Positions 38,529 to 51,177 of a DNA stretch of 64,000 nucleotides are shown here, one piece after another (within the stretch, counting starts at the first letter, position 1; each line of letters opens with the position of its first letter). The translations under genes were made by a program, and so were the position numbers. Below the pieces are notes generated by a model, which was not told the DNA's origin, did not search any database, and saw only the letters and a list, made by a program, of their open reading frames with translations. Source of the DNA: Paramacrobiotus metropolitanus (lineage: Eukaryota > Tardigrada > Eutardigrada > Parachela > Macrobiotidae); NCBI RefSeq assembly GCF_019649055.1, contig NW_026570276.1, positions 310,001 through 374,000 on the forward strand, given 5' to 3'.

Positions 38529-40189
38529 ATTTGTTGTAGAGAATTAACGGTCGAATTACAGGAATTTGTGTACCAGTCAAAGCAGACATCCGAATCAATA
38601 TTTATAAGGATTAGTTCGCAGTAAATTAATGACATTAGCGATGATATGTCTCATTGTTTACACATGTTTCACTTGTTTGTGAAGAATTTTTCAGAAAACA
38701 GTTTAATTAACGATATGTACTTTAGCGAGCGGAAAGCTCTGTGCGCTAATTCGCTCTCAGTTCAGTTACTCGAAAATAAAGTTAATGCCTCGTCATGCTC
38801 GATAGCAGTTAGTAAGCATATTTAACAAGACATTACACGGCCTGCGGCACTGGCTTGTTTGCTAAAGCAGCAGTTTTGCCTTTTCCAATTTATTCAGTTT
38901 ACCACTTTTAAGTGTTTTTCTGTGAGAAAGACTTTTGAATGAAGTACTCGTAATAATGATCTCTTATGCAAGTACAGTGCATATGAAGAATCGTTTATGT
39001 AGGTACGCTGAGCGTTCGAGAAGGGTGCACAAAATAGATTACGAAAATTCTGCGTGACGGTTTTTATGGTTAGAAACGCAATAAAAGTTATGAAGAACAA
39101 GCTCTCTCGGCAAAGGGATGCTGCGCGCGCACAAAGAGAGTAATGTTTGCGGCGATATACGGTCGGATAAGTGCATACACGAAGTGGGCCGAATTGTTCT
39201 TATTTGAATGTGTTTTCGCATCCCGGATATTTTCACGGCACGAATTCGCGTACCGGTACACTAAAGATACAGTACTTGGATTTTTCTTATATTTCGGTCA
39301 CTTTACGTATACCGTACGATTTCTGATTTTTTGTCATCGGTCACTCACATCATCACCCCCCATGTGGCGCGCTACATGAATAGCTGCAGATCGCACCACG
39401 TGCTTTTTGATTTGTTTTTCAATCAAAACAAAACTAAAAATGTTGAAATACGAAATTTCTGAAATTCGTAAATGTGGAAGAACGGTTTTTTTACATTGCA
39501 GCCGGTCTAATTCGTGTTCTTCGTTTGGTTTTCTTGGGTGGTCGCCATTTTTATCATCATTACACGATTTTTTGACACGTTTCACAATGATAATGGTGCG
39601 TACAGATCCTTACGCCAAGTGCTTACAAACACCCGAAGAACTATGATTAATGATTAATTGTAAGTTTGTAACTACGACTCTACGAGGACGTCGAGCATGC
39701 GGCTAGCTGTGTTCTCGCAATCAAACGAACCGCAGAAGCATTTGATTTTACGCGTGTTTTAATTGTTTACTGCGCTGTTACAATATTTACGTATCAAGTA
39801 CGCACCAGTATGACTGATGATCATTGAAAAACAGTACTACGGTTTCTGAACTGCCACATTCATTTTGCACTGCAATACGGCATGGTCACCGGACGCTCGA
39901 CCGTGTACCGCCGCCGGTTACAATACACCACGTATCTGCAGTGTACGACCAACGCAGTAATCGATCGTTAAATGCCCGGATCTTACGGTTGTTTTTCAAT
40001 AGCCAGTTAAGCTTTTCTTATGCGCTCTTACAAATCTGTCTGCCAAAAATTTCTGACAACAATTTTGTCGAATTTCCTACGTCGCCGGAAATGGCAAAGC
40101 CGTTCGCTGCTTTTGCATGGGTTATCCTATTTAGTAAGCATTAAAAGACACTGACCATATAACTGTACTGTAGATAACAAATTATTGTA
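38529..40189. other. Intergenic, nothing supported
   Basis: Short open frames only; no family-like sequence recognised. Confidence 0.4.
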
Positions 40190-41507
40190 TTGCGTTGCAT
40201 TGTTCGTATTGCCAACACTGACTGGCATACGTTTATGATACTACTATCAGTACTATGTATTATAGTCCAACTGGCTCGTAGTCCGGCTCAAAAACAGAGA
40301 TGCTCAGCACAGTGGCCGGTCGCGATTCCGCCATCTGCAGATGTAAACGTTCCTGAAAAGGTAGTACTAGTACTATTTTATCCAATTGGCCTTTTTCCTA
40401 TTACTTTCAATTTAATTAGTTTAATTCCTAATGCATTGTATTACGTGATTATTGACTACTATGGTTGATTAATTCCGTTGTTGATTACAGATTGCCGGCA
40501 TCTGGTACATGTACCGCGAGAAATCTCGATTCGGCTCAACTAGTGTATTTAATCAACACGTTCAATGGGACATCATCACGCAGACTGTCGATACGTCAAC
40601 TAACCAGTCAGCGTGGGCTGTGACTGCCCAATTTGCAATGAACGATGCTGGGGGAAATCGCTCGTGTGAAAATCATTTCTGGACAGGATTGTACACGGTG
40701 GACGGGCGTATGAGGGGAACGATGGCCGCAACGGAGGATAATTTAATTATGAGTAAGAATGGAATCAGTAAATCCAAAAGCATAAACATCTGCTATAATG
40801 CGAGGCGTGAACGCAGGATACGTTTTTCTTTAATTTTTCGATCCATGCCAAAACGGTTCAGCGTTGCGCAAGTCTATGGACAGATAAGCGAAATGACCGG
40901 GTACCAACATACATGTGCCGTTTACATGGACCCAAATGTGTATTTGTAGGGGAGCTATTCGCTTTCGAGCACTACGAAACCCTTTTTGCACTATTTCATG
41001 TAAACTGTTAGTGTCTACTCGTACAACCCAATTCTATCACATCCGTTTGTGCTAATCACGTCCTTTTACACAGGAGAAGTTAATCTCAGCATTTTATATC
41101 ACGACTACAACAAGATGCTGGTAGCGTACGGTTGCATCGGTCCCAACCAAGACGGAAGTTGTACAACCCCACTTGTTATTGTCCAAGTCCGAGCGAATCT
41201 TTCCAGCCTGTCGGCCAGCGATATGGACGATCTCGACAGCACTCTGAATACGCTGTTTGCTGCGTACTGTATCACAGCTAACGACATCCCGCAACAGCGG
41301 TTTGATAGTCGTTCCCCGTGCCTACTGATTGATTCGCCAGATTGTACTGCCAAAGATATTCAAGGTCTTCGATTGTTAGGTAATCTGAACATCTCGGATC
41401 CTAGTACACCGAATTGTCGGCTACCCAACGCCATCGCTAGCGAAGCAGTGTTAGATCCGCAGCAGGTATGTGACAGTGATAAGAAGATAAAAAAAGCTAC
41501 TCTGTAG
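40190..41507 (+). CDS. ApoD-like lipocalin 1
   Basis: Exon 1 40190-40360 has a hydrophobic signal sequence (F-M-I-L-L-S-V-L-C-I-I-V) and ends in phase 0 at a GTAGTA donor. Exon 2 begins at 40491 with I-A-G-I-W-Y-M-Y, the lipocalin G-x-W-Y motif. Exon 3 (from 41074, after TTTACACAG) has Y-H-D-Y-N-K-M-L-V-A-Y-G-C, the lipocalin T-D-Y-x-x-Y / Y-x-C region, and two later cysteines (Y-C-I, S-P-C). The exon 2 to 3 junction is unresolved: exon 3 needs a codon split after one base, and no good donor in that phase was seen before the TAG at 40947-40949. At 41466 a GTATGT donor may lead to a further exon; otherwise the frame stops at 41507. Likely secreted small-ligand carrier. Confidence 0.7.
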
Positions 41508-42691
41508 TAATCGTAATTACTATTTAGTTGACACTAATCGTTTCACTTTATACATTGCTGCTCTGAATAAAAGTTTTGACTCCGAGGCGGCATTTTTAAT
41601 TGCGTCCAAAAGGACCACTACACAGTTATTTCACCGGGTTTGGCGCTCTTGGGCTTTGGCTCAAATGAAAATGTTATGCCATAGCTGCACTCCTTTAAGT
41701 ATCCATGAACAGCCGGTTTCTCTACATGGATAAGAAGTTGTTATACCAATGTGCAGAGATTAAAAGAGATTACACGAAACGGTTTTAAAATATGAATTCT
41801 CAAATTAATTTTGCACCCATGGCAAGCGCCTAGTGACCGGGTCGGCGTACCATTGTACATGCGCCCGGTAACTGCCGCGAAGTAATATGAGCAAACGCCA
41901 ATTGCCGAATGGTTTTTTTAATATAATTCTTATGTATCCGTCCGCCGCAAAGCTAACTCCACGTATGCTCGATATACCAGGTTCTCGTTACTCAACAAAA
42001 CGAAGATATTGTTGCTTTTTGAACACTCTGTTTTATACTGCAGTTTCGTTTACGTAATAAAAATATTCCATTGCTACAAACGTAGTGCAACCAGTGAAAA
42101 TGTGATGAAGGATCTTAGAAACAATAACTTCCGTTTCGCAGTGCAGTGTGTACAGGGTGGGCGGGCGCTCGAGCTTGTACTGCCGCCAATAAAAAGACGA
42201 ACACAGTGCATGAAATGGGCAGCAAGTCACACCAATATGCGCTGTGGCTTGGTGGTTGCGATCAAAGGTGTTTGGTCGTTATTTTTCAACAACTTGTAAG
42301 GGATTCTCCGGTAAACACCCGACCAATTCCAAAGAAATTTTTGAATTGTGTACCTTTGCTCTGCTATAGCGTTGCTCTGTCGGATACTACTTTCCGTCGA
42401 GTAAATCGTGGGTAAACAATTTAATTCATAAGCGCAGTATTTCACCAAGATATGATGTTCATTACGATTTCTGCCGAACTATGAGTTCGTACGCAAAAGT
42501 TTTTACCAGTTGTCGCTACAACATAATATAAACAAAGGTCATATAGAGAACGGTAAAAAATCTGCAGTATAGAGTTGTCGGCACCTGGACAATTCAATGC
42601 TTAGCTCAATGCTCAATGCTTAGCGCATGCTCGATCTGTTGATGGATTTTTGCTCTCTAAAAAGTCACAGTTCGGTGTTGCGAATTGCAGC

Positions 42692-43363
42692 TTACCGGTT
42701 CCTGGTCCGGATACACCGCTCACCTTTTAGGTGGCCCGCCTTATAGCTTAAGCATTAAATGGCACAGTATCGGGAGGAGTCCATCGACTTCTCCGAACAT
42801 TACGTCACAACTTATGTGGATGGAGTACTTCTATGCAAGCCCAGGATCCACCCACGAATTTAGATGCTCATACGGCTATTATATCGGCGAAGTTCGCAGC
42901 GATGGGCAACTTAACGGTCGGGTTTTTGAAAAATCACTTGGTGTGCCAGATGCAAGAAGTATGGTGGATATTTGAACGATTAAAATCGGTACTGTCATAA
43001 CTGTAAAATAAATAACTATTGATTGCAGGAGTTCTCAGTTTAAGTACTGTGTATCAGGACGCCAATATTACAGTGTTTTATGGCTGTTTAATTCCTAATC
43101 CGGTGACGGGAATCTGTAGCTCATGGTGGCTGCTGGCGGCAACGCGAACCTCTACATCAGATTTCACATTCCATCCGGTAATTGATGCGTTTCTGAGCAA
43201 GTATGGGGCGTGCGGTGACACCAGGACGTTGTTCGCTTCCGGAGTGATTGCCTCAACCTGCACCTCCGGATCGGCGAATGACACGTGCTTGCAGCAGTCT
43301 ATTCCAGGCCTACAAGAAGGGGTTGTGCGTAACCATTCCTCTACGTCGCCGGCGTCTTATTAA
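42692..43363 (+). CDS. ApoD-like lipocalin 2 (first exon not found)
   Basis: Exon 42692-42958 starts after GAATTGCAG with L-T-G-S-W-S-G-Y (G-x-W motif) at the same place as exon 2 of lipocalin 1. It ends at a GTATGG donor in phase 1, matching the acceptor phase of exon 3 (43029-43363, GATTGCAG), which has V-Y-Q-D-A-N-I-T-V-F-Y-G-C. The arrangement parallels lipocalin 1 and the two lie in tandem. No signal-peptide exon was found in 41508-42691, so it may be truncated. Exon 3 ends at TAA 43361-43363. Confidence 0.62.
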
Positions 43364-44284
43364 GCATATCGCAAGGGTTGTGCAACGCAGTTCTTCAACA
43401 CTGAAACGGTCTACTAGCAGTGGTAAACGCAGTAAATAACACACCCTGTGCCAACTGTGCGAGCTGGAAAATTAATACGTTACCGATTGGTTTTGCATTA
43501 GCAACTGTTCGCTGGTTTTTCGCCTGATTTTTATACAGTTTTCTTACAATTGGTTTTGTTTTCTTGAATCTAATGGTTTCCCAAAAGCCAGATGTTCAGT
43601 GCTACTGAATGACAGAGTACCTAGACATTTACGTAAAAGTCGTCTAAGGTCATAAAGAGGAAGGTGGAAAATTCCTTCCTTTTATATTGTTTCCTTCCTC
43701 TTTTTGACCTTGGCTATAAAGTTTGGTTTCGTATCGGGGCTTGTACCGGATACCGTAATTCATAATTTATTCACGCAACGCAGCTTCTGAACAGATAGGA
43801 GCACAGATGGAATACGTCGTCGCTTATACAACAGGGAACACAGGCAGAAAGCGCACAGTAGCCTTTTACAACATGATACCTCTTAGTCAGCAAAGTGAAA
43901 TTGCTGAAATTCATCCGCAGAATTCAGTGAAATTACTGAATGAAAAATGCTTAAAGAATATGTTCCATTACGTAATGGCGGTACTTATGCAGACATCGAA
44001 AGGTCCATACCATTCTGACTAAAGTCACTAAACCACAATGCGACAACACTAACATAACATGCATAACAACATTCGGTTTACAAAATCATCAGAATTATAA
44101 CTAGTTTCTGCTTTCTGGCAGAAATTAAAGCCCTCCGCAGAAGGCGCCTAATTAAAAAGTGTTGATCTACGTGTATAAACGCATGGCAGACATATCTGTA
44201 CACGCGGTATAACCAAAGAACAAGTTTTTTCAAATGCCACCTTCGCGCGAATCATGTTGGGATTGTTAAATCTTATTAAGGGTG
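43364..44284. other. Intergenic, nothing supported
   Basis: A TTCCTTCC-rich tract at 43670-43710 resembles the repeat at 6595-6735. No gene seen. Confidence 0.4.
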
Positions 44285-45269
44285 CTATTTACGTTCAATA
44301 TCTCCTGTATTAGAGCGTGCTGTATGGTTCTCCAGTGAAATGTCTGCAGTCTGGCATCTCGTAGAGCCGGGCGCAGTGGGCACGGTTATGAAAAAAAATG
44401 CAATCGGGTCACTTATGGCGGAAAAATAGAAAATATAGTATTTCCGAAAGCCGTTCGCGTGAAGAACCACGAATAAAACACAGAAGGCATCCATGTTACA
44501 AGGACGATCAGTGCCATCAAGAAAAACAGCAAAAATTTCCGAGATCGTCTTTGCCGGCGCTTGAGCACAGTTGGTCTGATCTGTAAGCCGGATGGATCAA
44601 TAACAATCGCAGGTATGATCGCTACATTTTTTTCTGATTGCAGACACGAAGCCACAATCAGCCAGGGCAGCGGCATCGCTGAATAATTCGCAAACTTGAA
44701 GTACAGCGGCAGTCGGCGCAATAAAAGCGTCCGGCTATCCTCACAGGAGGCGGCATCGCGGTAGCCGGACAATGCCACGACCACGCCCGGTACGCGCATT
44801 ACAACGTAAACGGTCGCGCTGGCCACACAAATCATGACAGCGACCCGATGGTTGTGATGTCGCCGGTACGCGATAGGCCACGTGACGGCCCAGATGCGAT
44901 TCAAAGCGATAAGCACGTGACTGGCCGTTGCTACGACCTGCACCATCCACTCTTGGGTCATTTTCAGGGCGCACAAAGATAGAGTGCCCGCGGGGTTACG
45001 GCCAACGGCCTCCAAACCTTTAATCGGTAGGATCAAAATGATGGAGACGGACTGCAGGAACAGCAGCTGTATGATATAAATGTTGAACGGTGTGCGTAAT
45101 GCCGGATGATAGAGATAATATGCCAACACCAAGAAGGAGAGAATTAAAGCTGTAATGTTTTGAATTAGTAACATAATTGTTCCTGTCACTTGAAATCAGA
45201 CGGACTGGAGAAACCAGGCGGGAACAATGCTGCCGAACCGTTACCATCTGCAGTATGGTTAACCGGCAT
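44285..45269 (-). pseudogene. Rhodopsin-like GPCR copy with two one-base deletions
   Basis: Minus strand. ATG at 45269 opens an N-terminus with N-H-T and N-G-S like the intact paralogue at 47415-48422, but the frame shifts near 45186-45195, where a T-run is one base shorter than in the paralogue. The main frame (45189-44413) covers TM1 to TM6 with N-R-I-W-A-V-T-W-P in the D-R-Y position. A second one-T loss near 44421-44427 moves the TM7 part (A-I-S-D-P-I-A-F-F-F) to another frame that ends at 44285. Either a pseudogene or homopolymer sequencing errors. Confidence 0.75.
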
Positions 45270-47414
45270 TTTCTTAGGATTTTTAAAAAGGGTTTGCATC
45301 TGCACCAAGCATTTGAAACGGTTCAGCAGCTGTGCTTCATGATGTAATAATTATTATTGCGCATAATTTTATTGCTCCATCCGGTTGCGTTGCGTTAGCG
45401 TGACAGCGTGAAGAATGTTAAACAGTATTGTACGTATACTCCCTCCCTTGGGTCAGTAATGAATAGTTGTACATATTGAAAACCGATGTGGCGCCAGAAT
45501 TACCTCTGGGAAAATACGGTATTCTGTGGTCACTGAACGTAAACAGTAACCGAGACCAAGAACTACGACAGGCGAACGACGGCTATTTCAGCAGATTGCC
45601 AGAATCGGCGTCAACCCCCGCTGGGAATTACAGAGGAGATGGGTGAATTATCATGTACGCACATGAGCAATCATGTGTTAATGCCGCTTCTGATATTCCT
45701 GATTATTTGGATTATCATAGTGAGTTTAGCGTTGCATTGCTGAGAATGTGGTTCACCTCGGGAAGAGAACGTATTTTTCCTTGCTGGAAAAAACTGACTG
45801 CAAGGCGCTGGATGCCGTATTCTTACCACCCATTGCGCGTGCGTAATTTTCGGTTTTATGTTTCTAACTGACACTTCCTCATGCACGTCGGCAGTGCAAC
45901 GGAAACGAACAAAATAATCATAAGAAACAGCGATTGACAGGTACATGGTGCTTGACGTTGCACTATTGCGTCTGAGACCGCTAGATCTATCTGTACTGTC
46001 AGTAAATGGTTTAACCGTTTTTGAAAGGAGAAATACGAAAATATCAAAACTGAGAACTGCAATCTGCGCTTTTGATAGGTGCACAAATGGCCGCCTCTTG
46101 GGCGTGGCAGGGTGTGATGTGGCTTTTCTGTGAAGTTTTTGCGAATATTGAACTTTTCAAACTCGCTTTACCAAATTTAATGAAAGCGGAGTACTTTCTG
46201 GGTGGATTTATATTAAAAACGAAGAATGAAGTGTCAAATTCTTGGCATCGTAGTCCAGACCGTTGGACAGCAGACTGTGCAAACCCATTGACTCCCGTTT
46301 TGTCACATGTACCTCTTTGACGCTTTTCGACACATTTTGGCTTATTGCGTTTTCCGTTTTAAAGTGCCACTCAGCTTGGCAAACTGAATAGCATCAAGCA
46401 GGATGTGCGTCAGGTGGACATTATTCCGGGGCACAAGTGACCGATTTTCTTCTTTGATTCTTAGAACCAGTTGCGTGTTAATTTCTTAATCACTGTTATT
46501 TTTAAGTCAGCATCCCGGCCTTTCTTCCTTCCTGTTATTAGCATTATGTAGCTGCCATAAAAGAAAGGAAACGATTTCTTGTTTTGATCAGTACGTGACT
46601 GTAACGAATGGATGGATTAATCGGTACTGAGAACAGCCTGGTTGTTATAGACGCAAGCAACACTTCATGATTAACGTTTCCTCCATCCTGAGAATCTGGT
46701 CCAGTTGAAAACCGACAGCGAAACTGATAAACCCAAGTTATCCAACAAGTTTCATTTTCCTATAAACTGTAGCCACAAGGCCTTCACAAACATGAATCTT
46801 GCGAAGAAACCAATTCTTTCAACCCCCAAAAAAATAGGTATACCGGAATTTGCAGCCATATTTTGCAACATAGCAGTGAGATTACACAGCAGCCGCGCTG
46901 ATTGGTGGGGCCATCATGGCCATGCACCTTACTTCACTGCATTGATGAATGACACTGTAATTGCAATATTTTTGGTTGCATCAATTTTGAGAAAACACGA
47001 ACTCTGACGAAAGGTCCGGGGCCAAAAGTTGTCTCCCGTAAAGTTTGTCCACTTAACTGTCTGCGCATTTTCAGTAAGGTTTGAAGCGTCAGAACATGCC
47101 AATCCGCACGCAAAATCTGAACGGTATTACATACAGGCTGATACAGCGCAGTACAGACTACTTGCCTACATCGCAGACAAATGCCTCATAGTGGCTCCAG
47201 TAAGCGTCCCAGCCATTTTTGCAAGAGATATTATATGATGATTTGCGTCTCTTAAAACTAAGCTATTCGACTTTATCTCGGCGTAGTTCTCGGGTTTTGG
47301 TATCGCCCAGGTGGCGTTTTAAATTCTTACCATAACCAGTTTCAAGGTACAAAAAACATGTCGAAATAATATATGACAACAGATTAGTATATTATATGAC
47401 AAATACCTATCTTG
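45270..47414. other. Intergenic, nothing supported
   Basis: Scattered short frames without recognisable content. Confidence 0.4.
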
Positions 47415-48422
47415 CTAGTTTCCTCCGACAGCGACTGTGTTTGAGCGAAATGTATAGCTCTCTGGCAGAACATTTGGACTTTTTAGCATTCTTCCACCGG
47501 AAGCAGGGATCCTGGCAATAAGGAAGAACACAATCGGATCGCTTATGGCAGAAAATGAAAAGATAATATTAACTATCGTACTCCCAAGAACCGTTCGTGT
47601 AAAGAACCACGAGTAAAACATGGAAGGCGTCCAGGTTACCAGGACGAATAATGCCATCAGAAAAAACAGCAAAAAGTTCCTTGATCGTCTAGAGTTTGCG
47701 CTTGCCCGTGATACAGCATGCCCAGCATCGTTTGCAGGAGTGACAGTATTCTTCGAGCGCTGCTTTTTCCACAGAACATACGGACATGCAGCAATAATCA
47801 GCCAGGGCAGCGTTACTGCCGAATAATTGGTAAACTTCATGTATAACGGCAGAAGGCGCCATAAGACAATCCGCGTATCTTCACAGAAGCTGGAATCGCG
47901 GTAGAAGGACAGCGCCAGAATTACACCCGGCATGCGCACCACCGTTATAACCACAGCGCTTGTAATACCGATTATGACAGCGAGGTTACGGTTGTGGTGT
48001 CGGCGATAGGACATCGGCCAGGTAACGGCCCAAATGCGATTCAGGGCGATGAGCACGTGGCCGGCCGTTGCCACGATCTGCACGACCCAATCTTGGGTCA
48101 TTTTCAGCGCACATAAAGCAAATGTCCCAGCGGGATGGCGACCAGCAGCCGCTAGGCTTTTACTTGGCAGAAACAAAATAATGGAGATTGATTGAAGAAA
48201 CATCAGTTGTATGATGTAGATGTTGAATGCCGTGCGTAATGCCGGATGATACAGGTAGTATCCCAACACCAAGACGGATAGAATTAAAGCGATACTGTTT
48301 TGGATTAGTAAGATAATGGCTCCTGTCCCTTGAAAATCAGAATGACTGGAGTAAATAGCTGGGGACAATGTAGCGGAACCGTTAACACCTAGGGTATGGT
48401 TTGCAACCATTTTGCCTGCCAA
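47415..48422 (-). CDS. Rhodopsin-like G protein-coupled receptor (orphan, intronless here)
   Basis: 335 residues on the minus strand with an uninterrupted seven-helix pattern. The N-terminus carries N-glycosylation sites (A-N-H-T, N-G-S-A). TM1 has Q-N-S-I-A-L-I-L-S, TM3 ends in N-R-I-W-A-V-T-W-P (in place of D-R-Y), TM6 has V-T-W-T-P, and TM7 has A-I-S-D-P-I-V-F-F (in place of N-P-x-x-Y). Cysteines in the TM3 start (A-L-C-A-L-K) and second loop (S-F-C-E-D) can form the usual disulphide. It lies 2.1 kb from a broken paralogue in the same orientation; relics lie at 6.8 and 35.3 kb. Probably a chemosensory or peptide receptor of a lineage-expanded family; ligand unknown. Confidence 0.88.
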   Translation of the reverse strand: MAGKMVANHTLGVNGSATLSPAIYSSHSDFQGTGAIILLIQNSIALILSVLVLGYYLYHPALRTAFNIYIIQLMFLQSISIILFLPSKSLAAAGRHPAGTFALCALKMTQDWVVQIVATAGHVLIALNRIWAVTWPMSYRRHHNRNLAVIIGITSAVVITVVRMPGVILALSFYRDSSFCEDTRIVLWRLLPLYMKFTNYSAVTLPWLIIAACPYVLWKKQRSKNTVTPANDAGHAVSRASANSRRSRNFLLFFLMALFVLVTWTPSMFYSWFFTRTVLGSTIVNIIFSFSAISDPIVFFLIARIPASGGRMLKSPNVLPESYTFRSNTVAVGGN

Positions 48423-51177
48423 TGGTCTCTTCGCGGCGCACGCTAATTAAAATTTTCAACTGCAAAATACCCAGTTACTGTTATACCTGAAGTGGTTTCC
48501 TGGTTCCGCTGTTTTCTGTTCACTGCACAACTTTTTCTTCTATCAAATAGTGTTCTGTGTATCACAACTGAACGATTCAACCAAGGAAAAATCTAGTGCA
48601 TTCTTGCAATTTCGCTCGTACATTCCCTCTTTGCCTTTAGTAATCGATTCATGTTGACCGCAAGGCGAGCATGATGGTGAAATTACTTCCGCAGGCCTTC
48701 TCCGTTTGGTAGTCGCTATAGTACATTCAGTAATTGCTGCCGTATCAATCAAGGCAATCAACGGATAGCTGAACTGATACCCAGAAGCGACATAAATGAC
48801 TGTGGGAGCTGTAAAGACCATAAGTTAATTACGCGTAAAAGCGTCTTGAACGTGTGCCACTAATTATTAATAGCGCTACAGTCAACCATAAATGTCAAGG
48901 GTTATTACTGCAGACTGAGTGTTGATGCACTGATGAGGACGCACCCGTCCCCGAAGGAAGCTTTTGTTGCTACTGATAATTTACCTGCGGAACGCTGGCA
49001 ACTGGCAGGCTGCTTAAAATGTATACTTCTATACTTTTCATACCGAGTAGAAATGCACAGACCCTGTTCAAAATAAGAGTGCTCTACCAGGCCATAAACA
49101 ACAATGTGCTACGCAAAACTTGCTACCGTCCCGTCACCGGCTATGAATTCAGAAAGCCTAATATTTCCCGGAAGACAGGCACACTGGAATAAGAATAGAA
49201 AAATCATTGCCCTCTGCCATGGCAAAAGGGCGTGACCTAAACAAAATTTAAAAGTAAGTTATCTACTGTGTTTTAGCCTGTGGGAAATCCACCGCATCAT
49301 ACAGTATGACATACAGCATAATGTTTCTGAACAACCTGTAGGAGGCTAGTTTACTCGTTCAGAAATTCTATTTATGCTGCTCGGTTATTGTAATCATAGT
49401 TCATAGTTTTACGTTTTTGGTAGGAATGGATCGGTACCTGCTCCTTATTTTAGTTTATTCTAGCAATTTCTCAAAGTTATATTAAGTGTGATTCATAACA
49501 GAAACAAGTGTTCACAATTCAGCCAAACGGGTTTATCTTTAGAGGTACGCAACGCACGCTTCGACTTGTTTCTGCCGAGATAGATCGGTACGCGCGTGTA
49601 ACTTCGATCTTGTACGAGTACAATGGTACTAATTTTTGAAAAATCCACATCAGTTAAAATCTGCATCCAAATCGAACTGCTAATACAAACCAAAGAAAGT
49701 AAGGCTAAAGGTTAGCCAGTTGAATGATGCACATTGCGGCAATTAGTAATCGTAGCAGTAAACAACGGAATGAAAGAAGGTAAGTCCTTTCCAGAATCCA
49801 ATTTTTAGAAAAATTTCCAGGTAAAATGCAAGGAGCAGATTTTGCTGTGGCAAGGAATAAAATCTACATGTAGGTTGTAAAGTGTTATTTGCGAATGGAG
49901 AGTACGAGCAGAACCGTGAGAGCAGCTTGTGGGGTACACACAGTCTTAGTGCCGTATACAGGCCAAAAAATGCCAGTAAAAATGCTTAAGTTTAAGTAAG
50001 AACAGGAGACGAGACAGTTGCACTAATCGTATGACGCATTGCGTCGCATAACCTTCGACGTTCAAAACAACGATAAAACACAAGCAAAGAGGTTCTTTCC
50101 CAGGCAGACTTCTTAAAAAAAGGTTTCTCATGCATCCATGACGTATTATCAGCGACGTACAACACGTGGTTCCCAGATGCCAGATGGGCTTCTCGTTAAA
50201 TACATAATAATTACGAGACCAGTAACGGGACTTGATGCCTTTGCAACAGCCAACAGGACATTTAAGTTTGGGGAAACAACCAAAAAGATATGGCACGAAT
50301 GAAAAGCTGAGCTATGTGGTATTCTGCAAAGAGAAAACGACACGCAAGTCTTTAGTCCACGCCTCCACGGCATCCAGGAACAAAGTAGGGTCTTACCAAA
50401 AACCAACCTTAAAAATTTTGAACGTCATACAGACAAACCAGGACGCAAAGGGCTTGCAAAAAAATGTTGTAGATTCATATTGGAACCTTCTTTAATCTTT
50501 CAAGCATCCGTCCAGTGCTGCAAAGGTCACATTGGACAAAGCGGAGATGTCCAGATGGCGGAGATCCATTGAGTCCCATCGCTGTGGATTGTCATCAGAA
50601 CCGAGATTGTTGAACCTAGGTGCGAAACCGTATGATGGCTATGTTCGATTTACGTTTATAGGCCGGTTGTATCAGTATTTTTAGCGGTTATAGTTCATAA
50701 TATAAACTTCTTATCCCTCTGCTACACAATGAAACTAATTTTATAAAGGTTTTTATGGATTTTCTTAGCAAAGCTTTGAGACGAACGTTATTCATATTAA
50801 GACCACAATCGTGGTTCACCGAATTCGAAACACCCCTTTTTTACCGACCTATTCACTGATGCAGGCGGATATGTATTTTAAATGCTTGGTATAAGGGATT
50901 TTTATACGAATGCATCTGTACGAGTACAATGTAACCGGTCAAACTGCGGGATAAAATGAGTGGATATCAAACTGGACAAATACAACCCATCCAAAAAAAG
51001 GTGGTGGACGCTATAACAGCGGACGAAGAAAAACCGTACTTGAAGTCATTTACAATATTACAGGCGCTCTACGTCACTGCGATAAGGTACGAGCCTCGCT
51101 CTTGGTGTTCCGTTTTGAAATGAGTTTGTACGTAGGTTCTCAGTTCCCAGTAACAAAAGAGGCCTAAAATATTATGC
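48423..51177. other. Intergenic, no supported gene
   Basis: The open frame at 48543-48821 (minus) begins with a hydrophobic stretch but has no recognisable family, and frames at 49946-50496 on both strands are unconvincing. Confidence 0.35.

Noticed and set aside
48925-48975. Hammerhead-ribozyme-like core (CTGATGAG ... GGACG/CGTCC ... CCGAAGG).
   Set aside because: The stem II would leave two unpaired C before GAA, and no convincing stem I or stem III partners or cleavage triplet were found on either side.
49946-50496. Possible Tc1/mariner remnant.
   Set aside because: Neither strand shows a recognisable catalytic block and no inverted ends were found.
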